The notes under the pieces are model-generated. The model had not been told where the DNA came from. It saw only the letters and a program-made list of their open reading frames with translations, and ran no database searches. A DNA stretch of 64,000 bases from Flavobacteriales bacterium UBA2306 (GTDB lineage: Bacteria; Bacteroidota; Bacteroidia; Flavobacteriales; Weeksellaceae), in NCBI GenBank assembly GCA_002345565.1, contig DDVS01000006.1, positions 73,235 through 137,234 of the forward strand. The letters run 5' to 3'. The translations under genes and the position numbers were made by a program. This document shows positions 34,788-42,949 of this stretch, one piece after another (position 1 is the first letter of the stretch; every line of letters starts with the position of its first letter).

Positions 34788-35300
34788 TTATTCCAAACTT
34801 CCCAAATAGAATAGTCCCAAACACTGCTGATTCTCCTCAATTTTCAAAGAATCTTTCAAGTTGTTAACGATTTTCGGAGAACTCCAGTAACAACCGATTC
34901 TATGAGCGGTGCAAGTCAAATACATATTTTGAACAGCCATAGACGTTGCCGCAATCTCTTCCCAATCGGGAACCAATCCACTGAATTCAACCACAATTGA
35001 AATGATAACATTCGCTTTCGAAATTTTGAAAGCAATATCATCATATTTCTTCTGTAGAAACTGAAATTCTGGCGTCAATTCTTTATAAATATTCTGAAGT
35101 TCCAGACCAAGATTTTGTTTTTCCTCGCCTTTGAAAACTTTGAAACGCCAAGGTTTTGTACGTTTGTGATTGGGAGCCAGAATAGCATTGCTGAGAATTT
35201 CGTCAATGATGTGTTGTGGGATTTCTTTATCTGTATAATCTTTTGGGAAGATGCTTCTGCGCTCTTCTATGAGATGCTTAAGAATTGTTGCGTTTTCCAT
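34788..35300 (-). CDS. Nitroreductase-like FMN oxidoreductase (YdjA-like short type)
   Basis: A 170-residue nitroreductase-fold protein, shorter than the one at 6.6-7.2 kb. FMN-binding RRSIFPKDYTDK is at residues 14-25, NAILAPNHKRTKPWRFKVF at 38-56, and IGCYWSSPKIVNN near 138. It resembles the YdjA group of small flavin reductases. The substrate is unknown. It precedes the photolyase gene in a two-gene unit; both are flavoproteins, but a functional link is only a guess. Confidence 0.85.
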   Translation of the reverse strand: MENATILKHLIEERRSIFPKDYTDKEIPQHIIDEILSNAILAPNHKRTKPWRFKVFKGEEKQNLGLELQNIYKELTPEFQFLQKKYDDIAFKISKANVIISIVVEFSGLVPDWEEIAATSMAVQNMYLTCTAHRIGCYWSSPKIVNNLKDSLKIEENQQCLGLFYLGSLE

Positions 35301-35401
35301 AGTTCAAAGATACGGGAAAGAAGAAACAAGAGCAAAGTAAAAAGAAACAAGAAAATGAATAGAATAAGAATCTTCGGACGTCTGAGATCCATCATCTGAC
35401 T

Positions 35402-35851
35402 TTAAAGAATCTCCACAATTTCCTGATGAATTTTATTAAGGACAAAATCATCACCAACTTTCTTCCCAAGCATTATCTTCGACATTGGACTTTCCGGAGA
35501 AATGGCATAAAAACGGTCGCCTTGGAAAAAAAATTCTCCCAAAGAAACAGAAATGTAAAAACGAGCTTTATTTGTGATGACAAGCGAGCCCAATTTTATC
35601 GTGTCGGAAACAGAATTTAGAACTTTTCGCATTTGAGTCTGCATACTTTTCAGCGAAACCATTTGTCTGTCCAAATGATAAATTTCCTCCTGAATTTCCT
35701 CTCGTATCGAATCGTATTTGGAAGTTTTTTTGATGTCTCGGCTGGCTTCCAGAGAAAAGTTGAGGTAAAATTCCAACGTTTTTACCTTTCCGTTTATTGT
35801 ATCGTTAACATAATTTCTTAGCTCTGTTTTGTCGTAAATCGTCTTCTGCAT
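35402..35851 (-). CDS. GreA/GreB-like C-terminal-domain protein
   Basis: A 149-residue protein. The first 80 residues are a helical, probably coiled-coil stretch; residues about 85-149 match the GreA/GreB FKBP-like C-terminal domain, with GSLVITN...FYAISPESPMSKIMLGKKVGDDF. The family's N-terminal acidic tip that reaches into RNA polymerase is not obvious, so it may bind polymerase without transcript-cleavage activity, as other Gre-like factors do. It lies downstream of trmD in the same direction. Confidence 0.7.
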   Translation of the reverse strand: MQKTIYDKTELRNYVNDTINGKVKTLEFYLNFSLEASRDIKKTSKYDSIREEIQEEIYHLDRQMVSLKSMQTQMRKVLNSVSDTIKLGSLVITNKARFYISVSLGEFFFQGDRFYAISPESPMSKIMLGKKVGDDFVLNKIHQEIVEIL

Positions 35852-35898
35852 CCATTCAATTTTAAATAAAGATAATATTTTAAAAATAAATGTTACTT

Positions 35899-35936
35899 GA
35901 AAAAAATCCTTTCAAATTATTAAATCTGAAAGGATT
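35899..35936 (-). terminator. Intrinsic terminator of trmD
   Basis: AATCCTTTCA and TGAAAGGATT arms around a twelve-base loop, followed by a T-run on the minus strand. Confidence 0.75.
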
Positions 35937-35956
35937 ATATATTGTTGTTAGCCAAA

Positions 35957-36631
35957 TTATTCCAGCAAATCTGGTCGCCTTTCTTTTGTAATTCGTACCG
36001 CTTCATCGTGTAACCAATCTTCAATCGCTCCGAAGTTTCCACTCAATAATATTTTTGGAACAGATAACCCTTTGTAAGTTTCTGGTCTTGTGTAGATTGG
36101 TGGGGATAAAAGGTTGTCCTGAAAACTATCTGTCAATGCACTTTGTTCGTTATTCAAAACGCCCGGTAACAATCTGATTACAGAATCTGCCAAAACACAA
36201 GCCGCTAATTCTCCACCGGTTAAAACATAATCACCTATTGAGATTTCTTTTGTGATATGCAAATCACGAACACGTTGGTCAATACCTTTGTAATGTCCGC
36301 AAAGAAAAATCAGATTTTTTTTGATTGATAAAGTGTTGGCAATTCTTTGATTAAGTGTTTCTCCGTCTGGTGTCAGATAAATAATTTCGTCGTAATCTCT
36401 TTGAGATTTTAGTTCAGAAATACATTTGTCCAGAGGTTCTATCATCATTATCATTCCGGCACCACCGCCATAAGGCTCATCGTCAATTTGCCGATGTTTG
36501 CCAATGCTCCAGTCTCGGATGTTGTGAAAATGAACTTCTGCCAATCCTTTTTCAATCGCTCTTCTTAGGATTGAGGTTTTGAAAGGGCTTTCCATAAGTT
36601 CCGGAAGTACGCTGATGATGTCGATTCGCAT
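35957..36631 (-). CDS. trmD: tRNA (guanine(37)-N1)-methyltransferase
   Basis: A 224-residue SPOUT-class methyltransferase. Diagnostic segments are MRIDIISVLPELMESPFKTSILRRA, DDEPYGGGAGMIMM, LCGHYKGIDQRV and the knot GDYVLTGGELAACVLADSVIRLLPGVL. It methylates G37 of tRNAs reading CNN codons, preventing +1 frameshifts. In many bacteria it sits with rpsP-rimM-rplS; here it is apart from them, after the NDH-2 gene. Confidence 0.95.
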   Translation of the reverse strand: MRIDIISVLPELMESPFKTSILRRAIEKGLAEVHFHNIRDWSIGKHRQIDDEPYGGGAGMIMMIEPLDKCISELKSQRDYDEIIYLTPDGETLNQRIANTLSIKKNLIFLCGHYKGIDQRVRDLHITKEISIGDYVLTGGELAACVLADSVIRLLPGVLNNEQSALTDSFQDNLLSPPIYTRPETYKGLSVPKILLSGNFGAIEDWLHDEAVRITKERRPDLLE

Positions 36632-36635
36632 GATT

Positions 36636-36686
36636 ATAAATGATGATTGATAAGCGATAAATGATCATTTATCAATCATCATTTAT
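36636..36686. repeat. Perfect AT-rich inverted repeat between the NDH-2 gene and trmD
   Basis: ATAAATGATGATTGATAA (36636-36653) and its exact complement (36669-36686) flank a 15-base centre that itself contains ATAAATGATCATTTAT. It may act as a stem ending the NDH-2 transcript just upstream of trmD, though there is no T-run. Confidence 0.6.
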
Positions 36687-36694
36687 CATTTATA

Positions 36695-37954
36695 TTACTG
36701 TTCTGTCGGGTTTTTGTTAGATGGCGCAATAATCAGCCTTAATGAAGAGTCTTTGTTGATGTAGCTCCACATCCAGTTGAAGAAAATTGCGATTTTGTTT
36801 CTGACGCTCAGAATCAGCATCAAATGTAAGAACATCCAGAAATACCAAGCAAGAAATCCCTGAAATTTTAATTTCGGAAGGTCAACAACAGCTCTATGTT
36901 TGCCAATGGTTGCCATAGAACCGCGGTCGATATATTCGTATTCCGCCCAGTCTTTTTCGGAATCTTTTTTGAAATTCCTGGCCAGATTTTTCCCTTGATT
37001 AATCGCGACATTTGCTAATTGAGGATGTGCCTGAGGATATTTTGGCGTTTCCATATAAGCAATATCACCAATGGCGAAAATGTTATCGTAACCTTTCACC
37101 CGGTTGAATCTGTCAACGATATATCGGTTTCGTACAATATTTTCTTTGTTGAAATCATCAATAATGTTTCCGGTAACTCCGGCGGCCCAAATCACATTGT
37201 TTGTAGGGATTGAATTGCCGCTTTGCATAAAAATTGTCTCTCCATCGTAATCTGTAACGCGTTCATTTTTCATAAATTTTACACCCAGCTGAACGAGATA
37301 TTTTTCCGCAGCTTCTTGAGATTCCTCGCTCATTGTTTCCAATGGCGTTTCACCAGCACTTATCAGAATAATATTAAGGTCAGAAAAATTCATTCTAGGA
37401 TAATCTCTTGGGAGAATGTTGGTTTTCATTTCGGAAAAAGCACCTGCGAGTTCCACTCCGGTTGGTCCGCTTCCTACGATGACGAGATTCCAGTTGCCGT
37501 CGTCACTGGCTTTTCTTTCGATAATCATCTTTTCGAAAGTCATCAAAACGTGATTACGAATCGTAATGGCTTCCTGGGTATTTTTCATCCCGAGAGCTAG
37601 ATTTTGCATCTTCTGATTTCCGAAAAAATTGGTTTTACAACCTGTCGCAATAACTAATTTATCGTAAGTAAAAATGCCATCTTCGCCGATGACTTTATTT
37701 TCGGAAGGGATGATTTTCTTGACTTCCGTCATTCTGAATTGGATGTTTTTTGACTTCTGGAAGATTTTTCTGAACGGGAAAGAGATATTAGAAGGCTCAA
37801 TTCGGCCGGTTGCAACTTGATAGAATAATGGCTGAAACATGTGATGATTCATCTTATCAATGACCATTACCTTATATTTTCCTTGATTATTGAGATTTCT
37901 CGCGAGTTGTAAACCTGCAAATCCGCCTCCGATGATAACAATCTTTTCCCTCAT
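36695..37954 (-). CDS. ndh: Type II NADH dehydrogenase (NDH-2)
   Basis: A 419-residue two-dinucleotide-binding-domain flavoprotein. The FAD site is VIIGGGFAGLQLARNL at residues 6-21, the NADH site is LVIVGSGPTGVELAGAFSEM near 165, and FAIGDIAYM with the AHPQLANVAINQG segment marks the quinone/FAD region. A hydrophobic C-terminus (FLAWYFWMFLHLMLIL) anchors it to the membrane. It passes electrons from NADH to menaquinone without pumping protons. Confidence 0.88.
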   Translation of the reverse strand: MREKIVIIGGGFAGLQLARNLNNQGKYKVMVIDKMNHHMFQPLFYQVATGRIEPSNISFPFRKIFQKSKNIQFRMTEVKKIIPSENKVIGEDGIFTYDKLVIATGCKTNFFGNQKMQNLALGMKNTQEAITIRNHVLMTFEKMIIERKASDDGNWNLVIVGSGPTGVELAGAFSEMKTNILPRDYPRMNFSDLNIILISAGETPLETMSEESQEAAEKYLVQLGVKFMKNERVTDYDGETIFMQSGNSIPTNNVIWAAGVTGNIIDDFNKENIVRNRYIVDRFNRVKGYDNIFAIGDIAYMETPKYPQAHPQLANVAINQGKNLARNFKKDSEKDWAEYEYIDRGSMATIGKHRAVVDLPKLKFQGFLAWYFWMFLHLMLILSVRNKIAIFFNWMWSYINKDSSLRLIIAPSNKNPTEQ

Positions 37955-38026
37955 TTTTTTATCTTTTTAAAATTAAATTCTATTGCTTCTTCTGAAGCTT
38001 ACAAAAATTATGCTGGTTTTGATTTA

Positions 38027-38060
38027 AAAAAAAGAACTCTGGCAAAGATTGACAGAGTCC
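38027..38060 (-). terminator. Intrinsic terminator of the B12 uptake operon
   Basis: On the minus strand GGACTCTG, an eleven-base loop, CAGAGTTC and then eight Ts, directly after the DUF5074-like lipoprotein gene. Confidence 0.8.
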
Positions 38061-38082
38061 TAAAAATACAAATGATGAAAAA

Positions 38083-39141
38083 TTAATTTTTATAGAAACC
38101 ATTCGTTCCGATTCCTGATTTGAACGATTTAATTTGAGCGCCAGTAGAAGCATTGTAAACGTAAGAAGTGCTTTCTCCTGTGAAACTTGCATCTGATACA
38201 AAGATTTTACCATCAATAATATCAAATCCATAAGCACCATAACCTGGAGCAGTAAACAATGTTTTGATTTCAGAAGCTGGAACAGTTGTCAATTTAGAAT
38301 ACACTTTGTTTCCAACGTCTAGGAAGTAGAAATAACCAGAATCAATTCTCAATTTCTGAACGTTAGCAATTCCTGTCAATGTAACAGTTGAGAAAGTTCC
38401 GTCTGTAGGATTGATTTTGTAGATGTAAGAATTTGTAGCTGTGGAAGATAATGCATAAGCTGAACCTTCGTAAGAAACCAAATCTTTGATAATTCCAGAA
38501 TCTGGTAAAGTTACTGTTTTATCAATCGCATTGGTAGTCGGTTTTACAATCGTAATCGTATGACCTGTTGGTAATTCGTTATAATTGCTGTCATAAGTAG
38601 AACCATCTGTTTGAACGATAATATTTCCGGCGGCTTCCACTACTTTTTCTGCATAACGCGTAAAAGGAATACTCTTGATAAAGCTGTTGTCAGCATTATT
38701 ATAGATGTTCAGTTTATAAGTGTCAAAGAAGTTGTTGTTTGTAACATAATATTGGCTGTCTGTGAAAGCAATATATCTAGGATTAACAAGATTAGAAGTT
38801 ACCGTTGCATTTTTTTGAAAATTAAAACGATTGACAATCAAAATTTTGTTACTGTTATTAAGTACCAAAAAAGCATTAGTCCCTTTGAAACCAATAGTTT
38901 GAAGAACATCACCAAGATCTTCGTTATTGACAGATTTGTAAATGTTAGATTTTGATTCGCCAAGGTCGGCTGACAAAAAATCTACCGTCGCATCCGGTTT
39001 GTTAAATGAACCTTCGTTAGCTACAAGAATCCCGCTGTAAGAAGTTTCCTGATTGTTGAAATCGAAATCGTCATCGTTACAAGCTGCGAATGTCAGAAGA
39101 ACGGATGCGAAAAGTCCGGTCAGTAATTTGTTGATTTTCAT
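38083..39141 (-). CDS. DUF5074/YncE-like beta-propeller lipoprotein; putative BtuG-type B12-binding protein
   Basis: A 352-residue lipoprotein. The lipobox Cys is residue 21, followed by NDDDFD, the acidic signature associated with surface export in Bacteroidota. The rest shows repeated four-strand blocks ending in phrases such as AFLVLNNSNKILIVNR, ALSSTATNSYIYKINPTDG and GFDIIDGKIFVSDASF, fitting a seven-bladed propeller. It lies 20 bases after a TonB receptor gene that is preceded by a cobalamin riboswitch. In Bacteroides, the surface propeller BtuG binds B12 and sits on BtuB; this gene has the right location, fold and anchoring. Homology to BtuG is inferred. Confidence 0.75.
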   Translation of the reverse strand: MKINKLLTGLFASVLLTFAACNDDDFDFNNQETSYSGILVANEGSFNKPDATVDFLSADLGESKSNIYKSVNNEDLGDVLQTIGFKGTNAFLVLNNSNKILIVNRFNFQKNATVTSNLVNPRYIAFTDSQYYVTNNNFFDTYKLNIYNNADNSFIKSIPFTRYAEKVVEAAGNIIVQTDGSTYDSNYNELPTGHTITIVKPTTNAIDKTVTLPDSGIIKDLVSYEGSAYALSSTATNSYIYKINPTDGTFSTVTLTGIANVQKLRIDSGYFYFLDVGNKVYSKLTTVPASEIKTLFTAPGYGAYGFDIIDGKIFVSDASFTGESTSYVYNASTGAQIKSFKSGIGTNGFYKN

Positions 39142-39161
39142 AAGTATAATTATTTATTATT

Positions 39162-40976
39162 TTAAAAATTTAATTTAAGATTGACTGCATAATTTCTTTG
39201 TGGCATAAAGTAATAATCAACCGATTGATAAATCTGATTAGTCAAATTATTCACTTTAAACCCGAGTTGAAACTTCGGAGATAACTGAGTTGTAATTCCC
39301 GAATTGAGAATCATATAATCTTTCAGAGGCTTCTTATTGTTTTCATCAACGTAAGTTTTTCCGTTGTACATTGTTTGCAGAAAAAATCCGATGAAAGAAT
39401 ATTGATAATTAATATTAAAATTGGCTCTGTGAAGCGGAACGTACATCATCTGTTTTTTTATTTCCAGATTGATGGATTTCGAATAAGTATGAGACAAATT
39501 GCTGAAAATGTGATGTTTTCCAAATGTTTTATCAAAAGATAAATTAGCTTCCAATCCATAAGAATCTACTTTCTTAATATTCTTCGGAGTCCAAATTGCG
39601 CCATTCGTAGGAACCCAAACAATATCATCTACAATGTGCATATAATAAGGTGTGATTCCCAGTTTGAAATTCTTATAAGTAAAGTTGTGTGATATTTCTA
39701 TTTGATTAGAAGTTTCAGGCTTCAATTCTCGATTTCCGCCAGGTTGCCAATACAAATCATTGAAAGTCGGCGCTCGGAAATTTCTTGAAATATTCAAAGT
39801 CGCTTGATACCAATTGGTGACCGTATATTTTCCGCTTGCCGAAAACAAAAACGGACTTTTATAATCTTCTACAAGTTCTTGTTTTGCGCCCAATTCCCAA
39901 TAGAATTTTTTGGATGCAGAGTTTCTGTAAAGCAAAGAAAAACTTCCAAGATTTCTTTTCGGAGTTTGGATTCCGGAACCAAAACCTTCTGCTTCGTTGT
40001 ATTGATATTCTGTGATGAGGTTGAAAGACGAATTTTTTGAGACCAAGAAATCAAAATCATTTTTGATGATGTATTGTTTTCCAATTCCACCGCTGGTTTT
40101 GCTTTTATTAATGTCTCCAAAATATTGGAAATTGTCTTCCAGATAAGCAATCTTAAAATTGTTTTTAATCGATTTTGAATTAAATTTCCAACCCGCTAAA
40201 CTTCGGAAAGTCTGAACCTGATATTTGGTTTTGGTTTGGCTTTCTTCAAAAATCGGATAATGTTGGTCGCTGTCATAAAGTTGACTTTGCCAATAGAATT
40301 CGTTGTTCGGATTTATTTTATAAGCTAAACCGAGATTGAAACTCGTGTTTTGATATTCTCCGTTTCGGTTGATGAATTTTCTTTGAGGAACTTCATAATC
40401 GTTCTCACTTCTGGAATGATTGATATTAACATTAAAACTAAAATTCTCATTACTGAATTTCGCCTGAGCAAGAGAATTACTCGTTCCAAAAGAACCATAT
40501 TCCGAAAACAAAGTCCCATTGAAACCTTTGTTAAAATCAAGAATATTATTAAGATGAATAGAACCGCCAATTGCGCCACTTCCATAAATCACACTTCCGC
40601 CTCCGTATTTGATTCCGACATTCTCATAACTCAAAGGATTCATATTATTGATGTCGCCTTGACCTAGAAAAATCGAATTGATATTGATTCCGTTCCAGAC
40701 AAATGCAGTTTGAGAAGCTGTTGTACCTCGAAAACTTGGCGATGAAGTTGCGCCTCGTCCGTTTTCTTTAATATAAACGTTGGACTGAAACCTCAATAAA
40801 TCTGATAAAGAAGTCGAGTTTTCAAGAATGTTATTAGAATTAAGATTTGATATTTTTGCAGTTTTCGAAACTTTACTGAATTGATTATCAATAAATACGG
40901 TATCTATCAAAGATTCCTGAGCGGAAACTTGATGCAATAATCCAATGAAAAAAAATGTAAATAGTTGTTTCTTCAT
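39162..40976 (-). CDS. TonB-dependent outer-membrane receptor, BtuB-like (cobalamin)
   Basis: From ATG 40976 the receptor has 604 residues with a signal peptide (MKKQLFTFFFIGLLHQVSAQ). The plug domain follows (SLSDLLRFQSNVYIKENGRG...SFRGTTASQTAFVWNGININS), then a 22-strand-type barrel ending in an aromatic terminal strand. It lacks the carboxypeptidase-like N-terminal extension of SusC receptors. An in-frame start at 41138 would run through the cobalamin riboswitch, so it is not used. Regulation by the riboswitch marks the substrate as cobalamin or a relative. Confidence 0.9.
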   Translation of the reverse strand: MKKQLFTFFFIGLLHQVSAQESLIDTVFIDNQFSKVSKTAKISNLNSNNILENSTSLSDLLRFQSNVYIKENGRGATSSPSFRGTTASQTAFVWNGININSIFLGQGDINNMNPLSYENVGIKYGGGSVIYGSGAIGGSIHLNNILDFNKGFNGTLFSEYGSFGTSNSLAQAKFSNENFSFNVNINHSRSENDYEVPQRKFINRNGEYQNTSFNLGLAYKINPNNEFYWQSQLYDSDQHYPIFEESQTKTKYQVQTFRSLAGWKFNSKSIKNNFKIAYLEDNFQYFGDINKSKTSGGIGKQYIIKNDFDFLVSKNSSFNLITEYQYNEAEGFGSGIQTPKRNLGSFSLLYRNSASKKFYWELGAKQELVEDYKSPFLFSASGKYTVTNWYQATLNISRNFRAPTFNDLYWQPGGNRELKPETSNQIEISHNFTYKNFKLGITPYYMHIVDDIVWVPTNGAIWTPKNIKKVDSYGLEANLSFDKTFGKHHIFSNLSHTYSKSINLEIKKQMMYVPLHRANFNINYQYSFIGFFLQTMYNGKTYVDENNKKPLKDYMILNSGITTQLSPKFQLGFKVNNLTNQIYQSVDYYFMPQRNYAVNLKLNF

Positions 40977-41017
40977 AACCTGCCTTTCCTCCGAAAGCAT
41001 TTTAAAAATTTCCATTG

Positions 41018-41167
41018 GCAGGTCTCCTGACTTTCGCTGATTTTGCGCCTTCTCGTTCTTTTTCAAAACAATGGCAAGATTGCAAAATCTAAGATTGCGA
41101 TTTACAGTTGCGGGGACAGTTGAAGAATTGCACTTCATTCCCTTTTAATCCGAACAAACTCGGAACC
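41018..41167 (-). promoter_or_regulatory. Cobalamin riboswitch
   Basis: Read on the minus strand, this leader contains GGGAATGAAGTG, the core CAACTGTCCCCGCAACTGTAA and the B12 box AGTCAGGAGACCTGCC (41033-41018), in the order and spacing of the cobalamin riboswitch. It ends about 40 bases before the TonB-receptor ATG. Adenosyl- or other cobalamin binding should block translation or transcription of the uptake operon. Confidence 0.93.
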
Positions 41168-41176
41168 AAATTTTTG

Positions 41177-41184
41177 CAAATATA
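41177..41184 (-). promoter_or_regulatory. -7 element upstream of the cobalamin riboswitch
   Basis: TATATTTG on the minus strand is a perfect TAnnTTTG match; transcription would begin close to the first riboswitch base. Confidence 0.6.
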
Positions 41185-41238
41185 GAAAGTTCGGATGAAA
41201 ATTTTAAGAACAAGTTTCGAAAAGAATAAAATCCTTTA

Positions 41239-41371
41239 ACCACAAAAGTCACAAAAGAAAATCTGAAAAAAATAGATGAGAGAGCAAAAAAGATAACTGT
41301 TTAAAAGCAAATCTTTTTTTGAATTTAGATAAACTTAAAATATTGCATAAGCTTTTGTGACTTTTGTGGTT
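41239..41371. repeat. Inverted pair of AACCACAAAAGTCACAAAAG
   Basis: AACCACAAAAGTCACAAAAG (41239-41258) and its exact complement (41352-41371) enclose 93 bases of AT-rich sequence without an ORF. A third copy is at 33435-33454. The remainder of the 41185-41392 gap shows nothing recognisable. Confidence 0.65.
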
Positions 41372-41392
41372 TGAAAAAAATATTAATGAATC

Positions 41393-42451
41393 TTAAAACG
41401 GAAGTTCTCCAATTTCAGGCTTACCGACATTTTTGTAGAAATTTTCCAATGGTTTCGGAAACGATTTTTCATCGGCTTGTTTCTCATCAACGATCAAAAA
41501 CTCATTATCAGAAGCAAATTTTTCAAATTCTTTTTTAGAATCTAATTCAATGGTATTGATTTCTATTGCCAAGTTTTTATGAGTCAATTTATGATTGATG
41601 ATTTTTGAATTAATAATAAAATCTTCCCATTCAGACGGAATAGAAGTTGGAAATTCATAAAGTTTTTTCCAAATAAAATCGTTTCCTCTTTGCTTAATCA
41701 AGAATTGGTTTTTGAATTTGACAAAGAAATATTTCAAACTCAAATCAGAGACTTTTGCTTTCTTGGTTTTAACTGGGAATTCAGAAATTCTACCAGTTTC
41801 GAAAGCTAAGCAATCGTCATTCAAAGGACATTCACTACAAATTGGATTTTTCGGTTTGCAAATCTCCGAACCAATATCCATTATCGCCTGATTGAATTCT
41901 CCGGGTTTGTCATCAGGCATAATTAATAAAGCTAAATCGGAAAAATACCCGAAAGCTTTAGAACTTGAAATGTCAAAATCATCAGCAAATATTCTAGACA
42001 AAACACGATAGAAATTTCCATCAACCGCAGGAACTTTTTCCTCAAAACAAATACTCGCAATTGCTGCCGCTGTATATTTTCCGACGCCCTTTAATTTTAA
42101 AATGTCTTGATAATGATTCGGAAACTCGCCGCCGAAATCTTCTACAACCTGATGAGCCGCTTTATGGAGATTAATCGCTCGGGAGTAATATCCCAAACCT
42201 TTCCAATATAATAAAACCTCATCTTCCGAAGCATGGTGAAGTTCTTTCACTGTTGGAAATCTATCGATAAATCTGAGATAATGACCGAGTCCTTGTTTAA
42301 CTTGGGTTTGCTGTAAAACAATCTCACTTATCCATATATTATAAGGATGTTGATTTTCCCGCCAAGGGAGTTCTCTGGCGTTAGACTCATACCACTTTAT
42401 GAGCTTTTTTCCAATGTGAAGAAAATCAGCATTTTGTTTGTTTGTTTTCAA
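41393..42451 (-). CDS. mutY: A/G-specific adenine glycosylase
   Basis: A 352-residue base-excision repair enzyme that removes adenine paired with 8-oxoguanine. Catalytic E43 is in WISEIVLQQT, the helix-hairpin-helix GPD motif LKGVGKYTAAAI...VPAVDGN ends with D144, and the 4Fe-4S ligands are C198, C205, C208 and C214 (spacing 6, 2, 5). The C-terminal NUDIX-like 8-oxoG domain starts near 235. The start is TTG at 42451; no in-frame ATG exists before the catalytic core. It is divergent from the HU gene. Confidence 0.9.
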   Translation of the reverse strand: MKTNKQNADFLHIGKKLIKWYESNARELPWRENQHPYNIWISEIVLQQTQVKQGLGHYLRFIDRFPTVKELHHASEDEVLLYWKGLGYYSRAINLHKAAHQVVEDFGGEFPNHYQDILKLKGVGKYTAAAIASICFEEKVPAVDGNFYRVLSRIFADDFDISSSKAFGYFSDLALLIMPDDKPGEFNQAIMDIGSEICKPKNPICSECPLNDDCLAFETGRISEFPVKTKKAKVSDLSLKYFFVKFKNQFLIKQRGNDFIWKKLYEFPTSIPSEWEDFIINSKIINHKLTHKNLAIEINTIELDSKKEFEKFASDNEFLIVDEKQADEKSFPKPLENFYKNVGKPEIGELPF

Positions 42452-42469
42452 AAATATGTCTTATATTTG
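42441..42469 (+). promoter_or_regulatory. Promoter of the HU gene
   Basis: TTTG (42441-42444), 17 bases, TATATTTG (42462-42469): full match to the Bacteroidota consensus, 29 bases before the HU ATG. Confidence 0.75.
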
Positions 42470-42474
42470 CACAC

Positions 42475-42482
42475 CAAAATTA
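42475..42482 (-). promoter_or_regulatory. -7 element of mutY
   Basis: TAATTTTG on the minus strand; transcription would start about 17 bases before the TTG start of mutY. It overlaps the HU leader, so the two promoters face away across each other. Confidence 0.5.
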
Positions 42483-42498
42483 TAAAGAAATTTAGAAA

Positions 42499-42789
42499 AT
42501 GACAAAGGCAGAATTGGTAAATACCATCTCGAACAAGCTGGGAGTAGAAAAAAATGATACACAGAAAGTTATCGAAGCTTTCATGCAAGAAATCAGAACA
42601 TCAATGTATAACGGAGATAATGTATATTTGAGAGGTTTTGGTTCTTTCATCATCAAAACAAGAGCAGCTAAAACAGGTAGAAACATTTCTAAAAATACAG
42701 CGATAGAAATCCCTGCTCATAACATCCCTGCTTTTAAACCTTCTAAAACTTTTGTAGAAAAAGTAAAGACCAAAGTTGCAGTAAAATAA
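42499..42789 (+). CDS. HU/IHF-family DNA-binding protein
   Basis: A 96-residue histone-like protein. It opens MTKAELVNTISNKLGVEK, and the DNA-bending arm region is RGFGSFIIKTRAAKTGRNISKNTAIEIPAHNIPAFKPSKTF, with the Pro at the arm tip as in HU/IHF. It compacts and bends the chromosome as a dimer. It has a strong promoter and is followed 36 bases later by the 30-residue basic protein gene in the same unit. Confidence 0.94.
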   Translation: MTKAELVNTISNKLGVEKNDTQKVIEAFMQEIRTSMYNGDNVYLRGFGSFIIKTRAAKTGRNISKNTAIEIPAHNIPAFKPSKTFVEKVKTKVAVK

Positions 42790-42825
42790 TTAATATAGTA
42801 TTAACAGTATAAAAAAATATAAATT

Positions 42826-42918
42826 ATGCCAAGCGGAAAGAAAAGAAAAAGACACAAGGTAGCGACTCACAAAAGAAAGAAAAGAAGAAGAGCAAACAGA
42901 CACAAAAAGAAAAAATAA
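42826..42918 (+). CDS. 30-residue basic ribosomal-type protein (AURKAIP1/COX24, bS22/mS38-like)
   Basis: A tiny ORF, 30 residues, starting MPSGKKRKRHKVATHKRKKR and ending HKKKK; two thirds of residues are Lys, Arg or His. It fits the AURKAIP1/COX24 family, whose members include mitochondrial mS38 and the mycobacterial small-subunit protein bS22. It should sit on the 30S subunit near the decoding region. It is cotranscribed with the HU gene and ends at an intrinsic terminator. The family assignment is from recollection of similar Bacteroidota peptides; translation is strongly supported by composition. Confidence 0.8.
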   Translation: MPSGKKRKRHKVATHKRKKRRRANRHKKKK

Positions 42919-42949
42919 TTTAGCCTTTTTTGAGTCTTAAACATATTAA

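Noticed and set aside
40977..41138. 54-residue N-terminal extension of the TonB receptor
   Set aside because: It translates the cobalamin riboswitch; the signal peptide starts at 40976.
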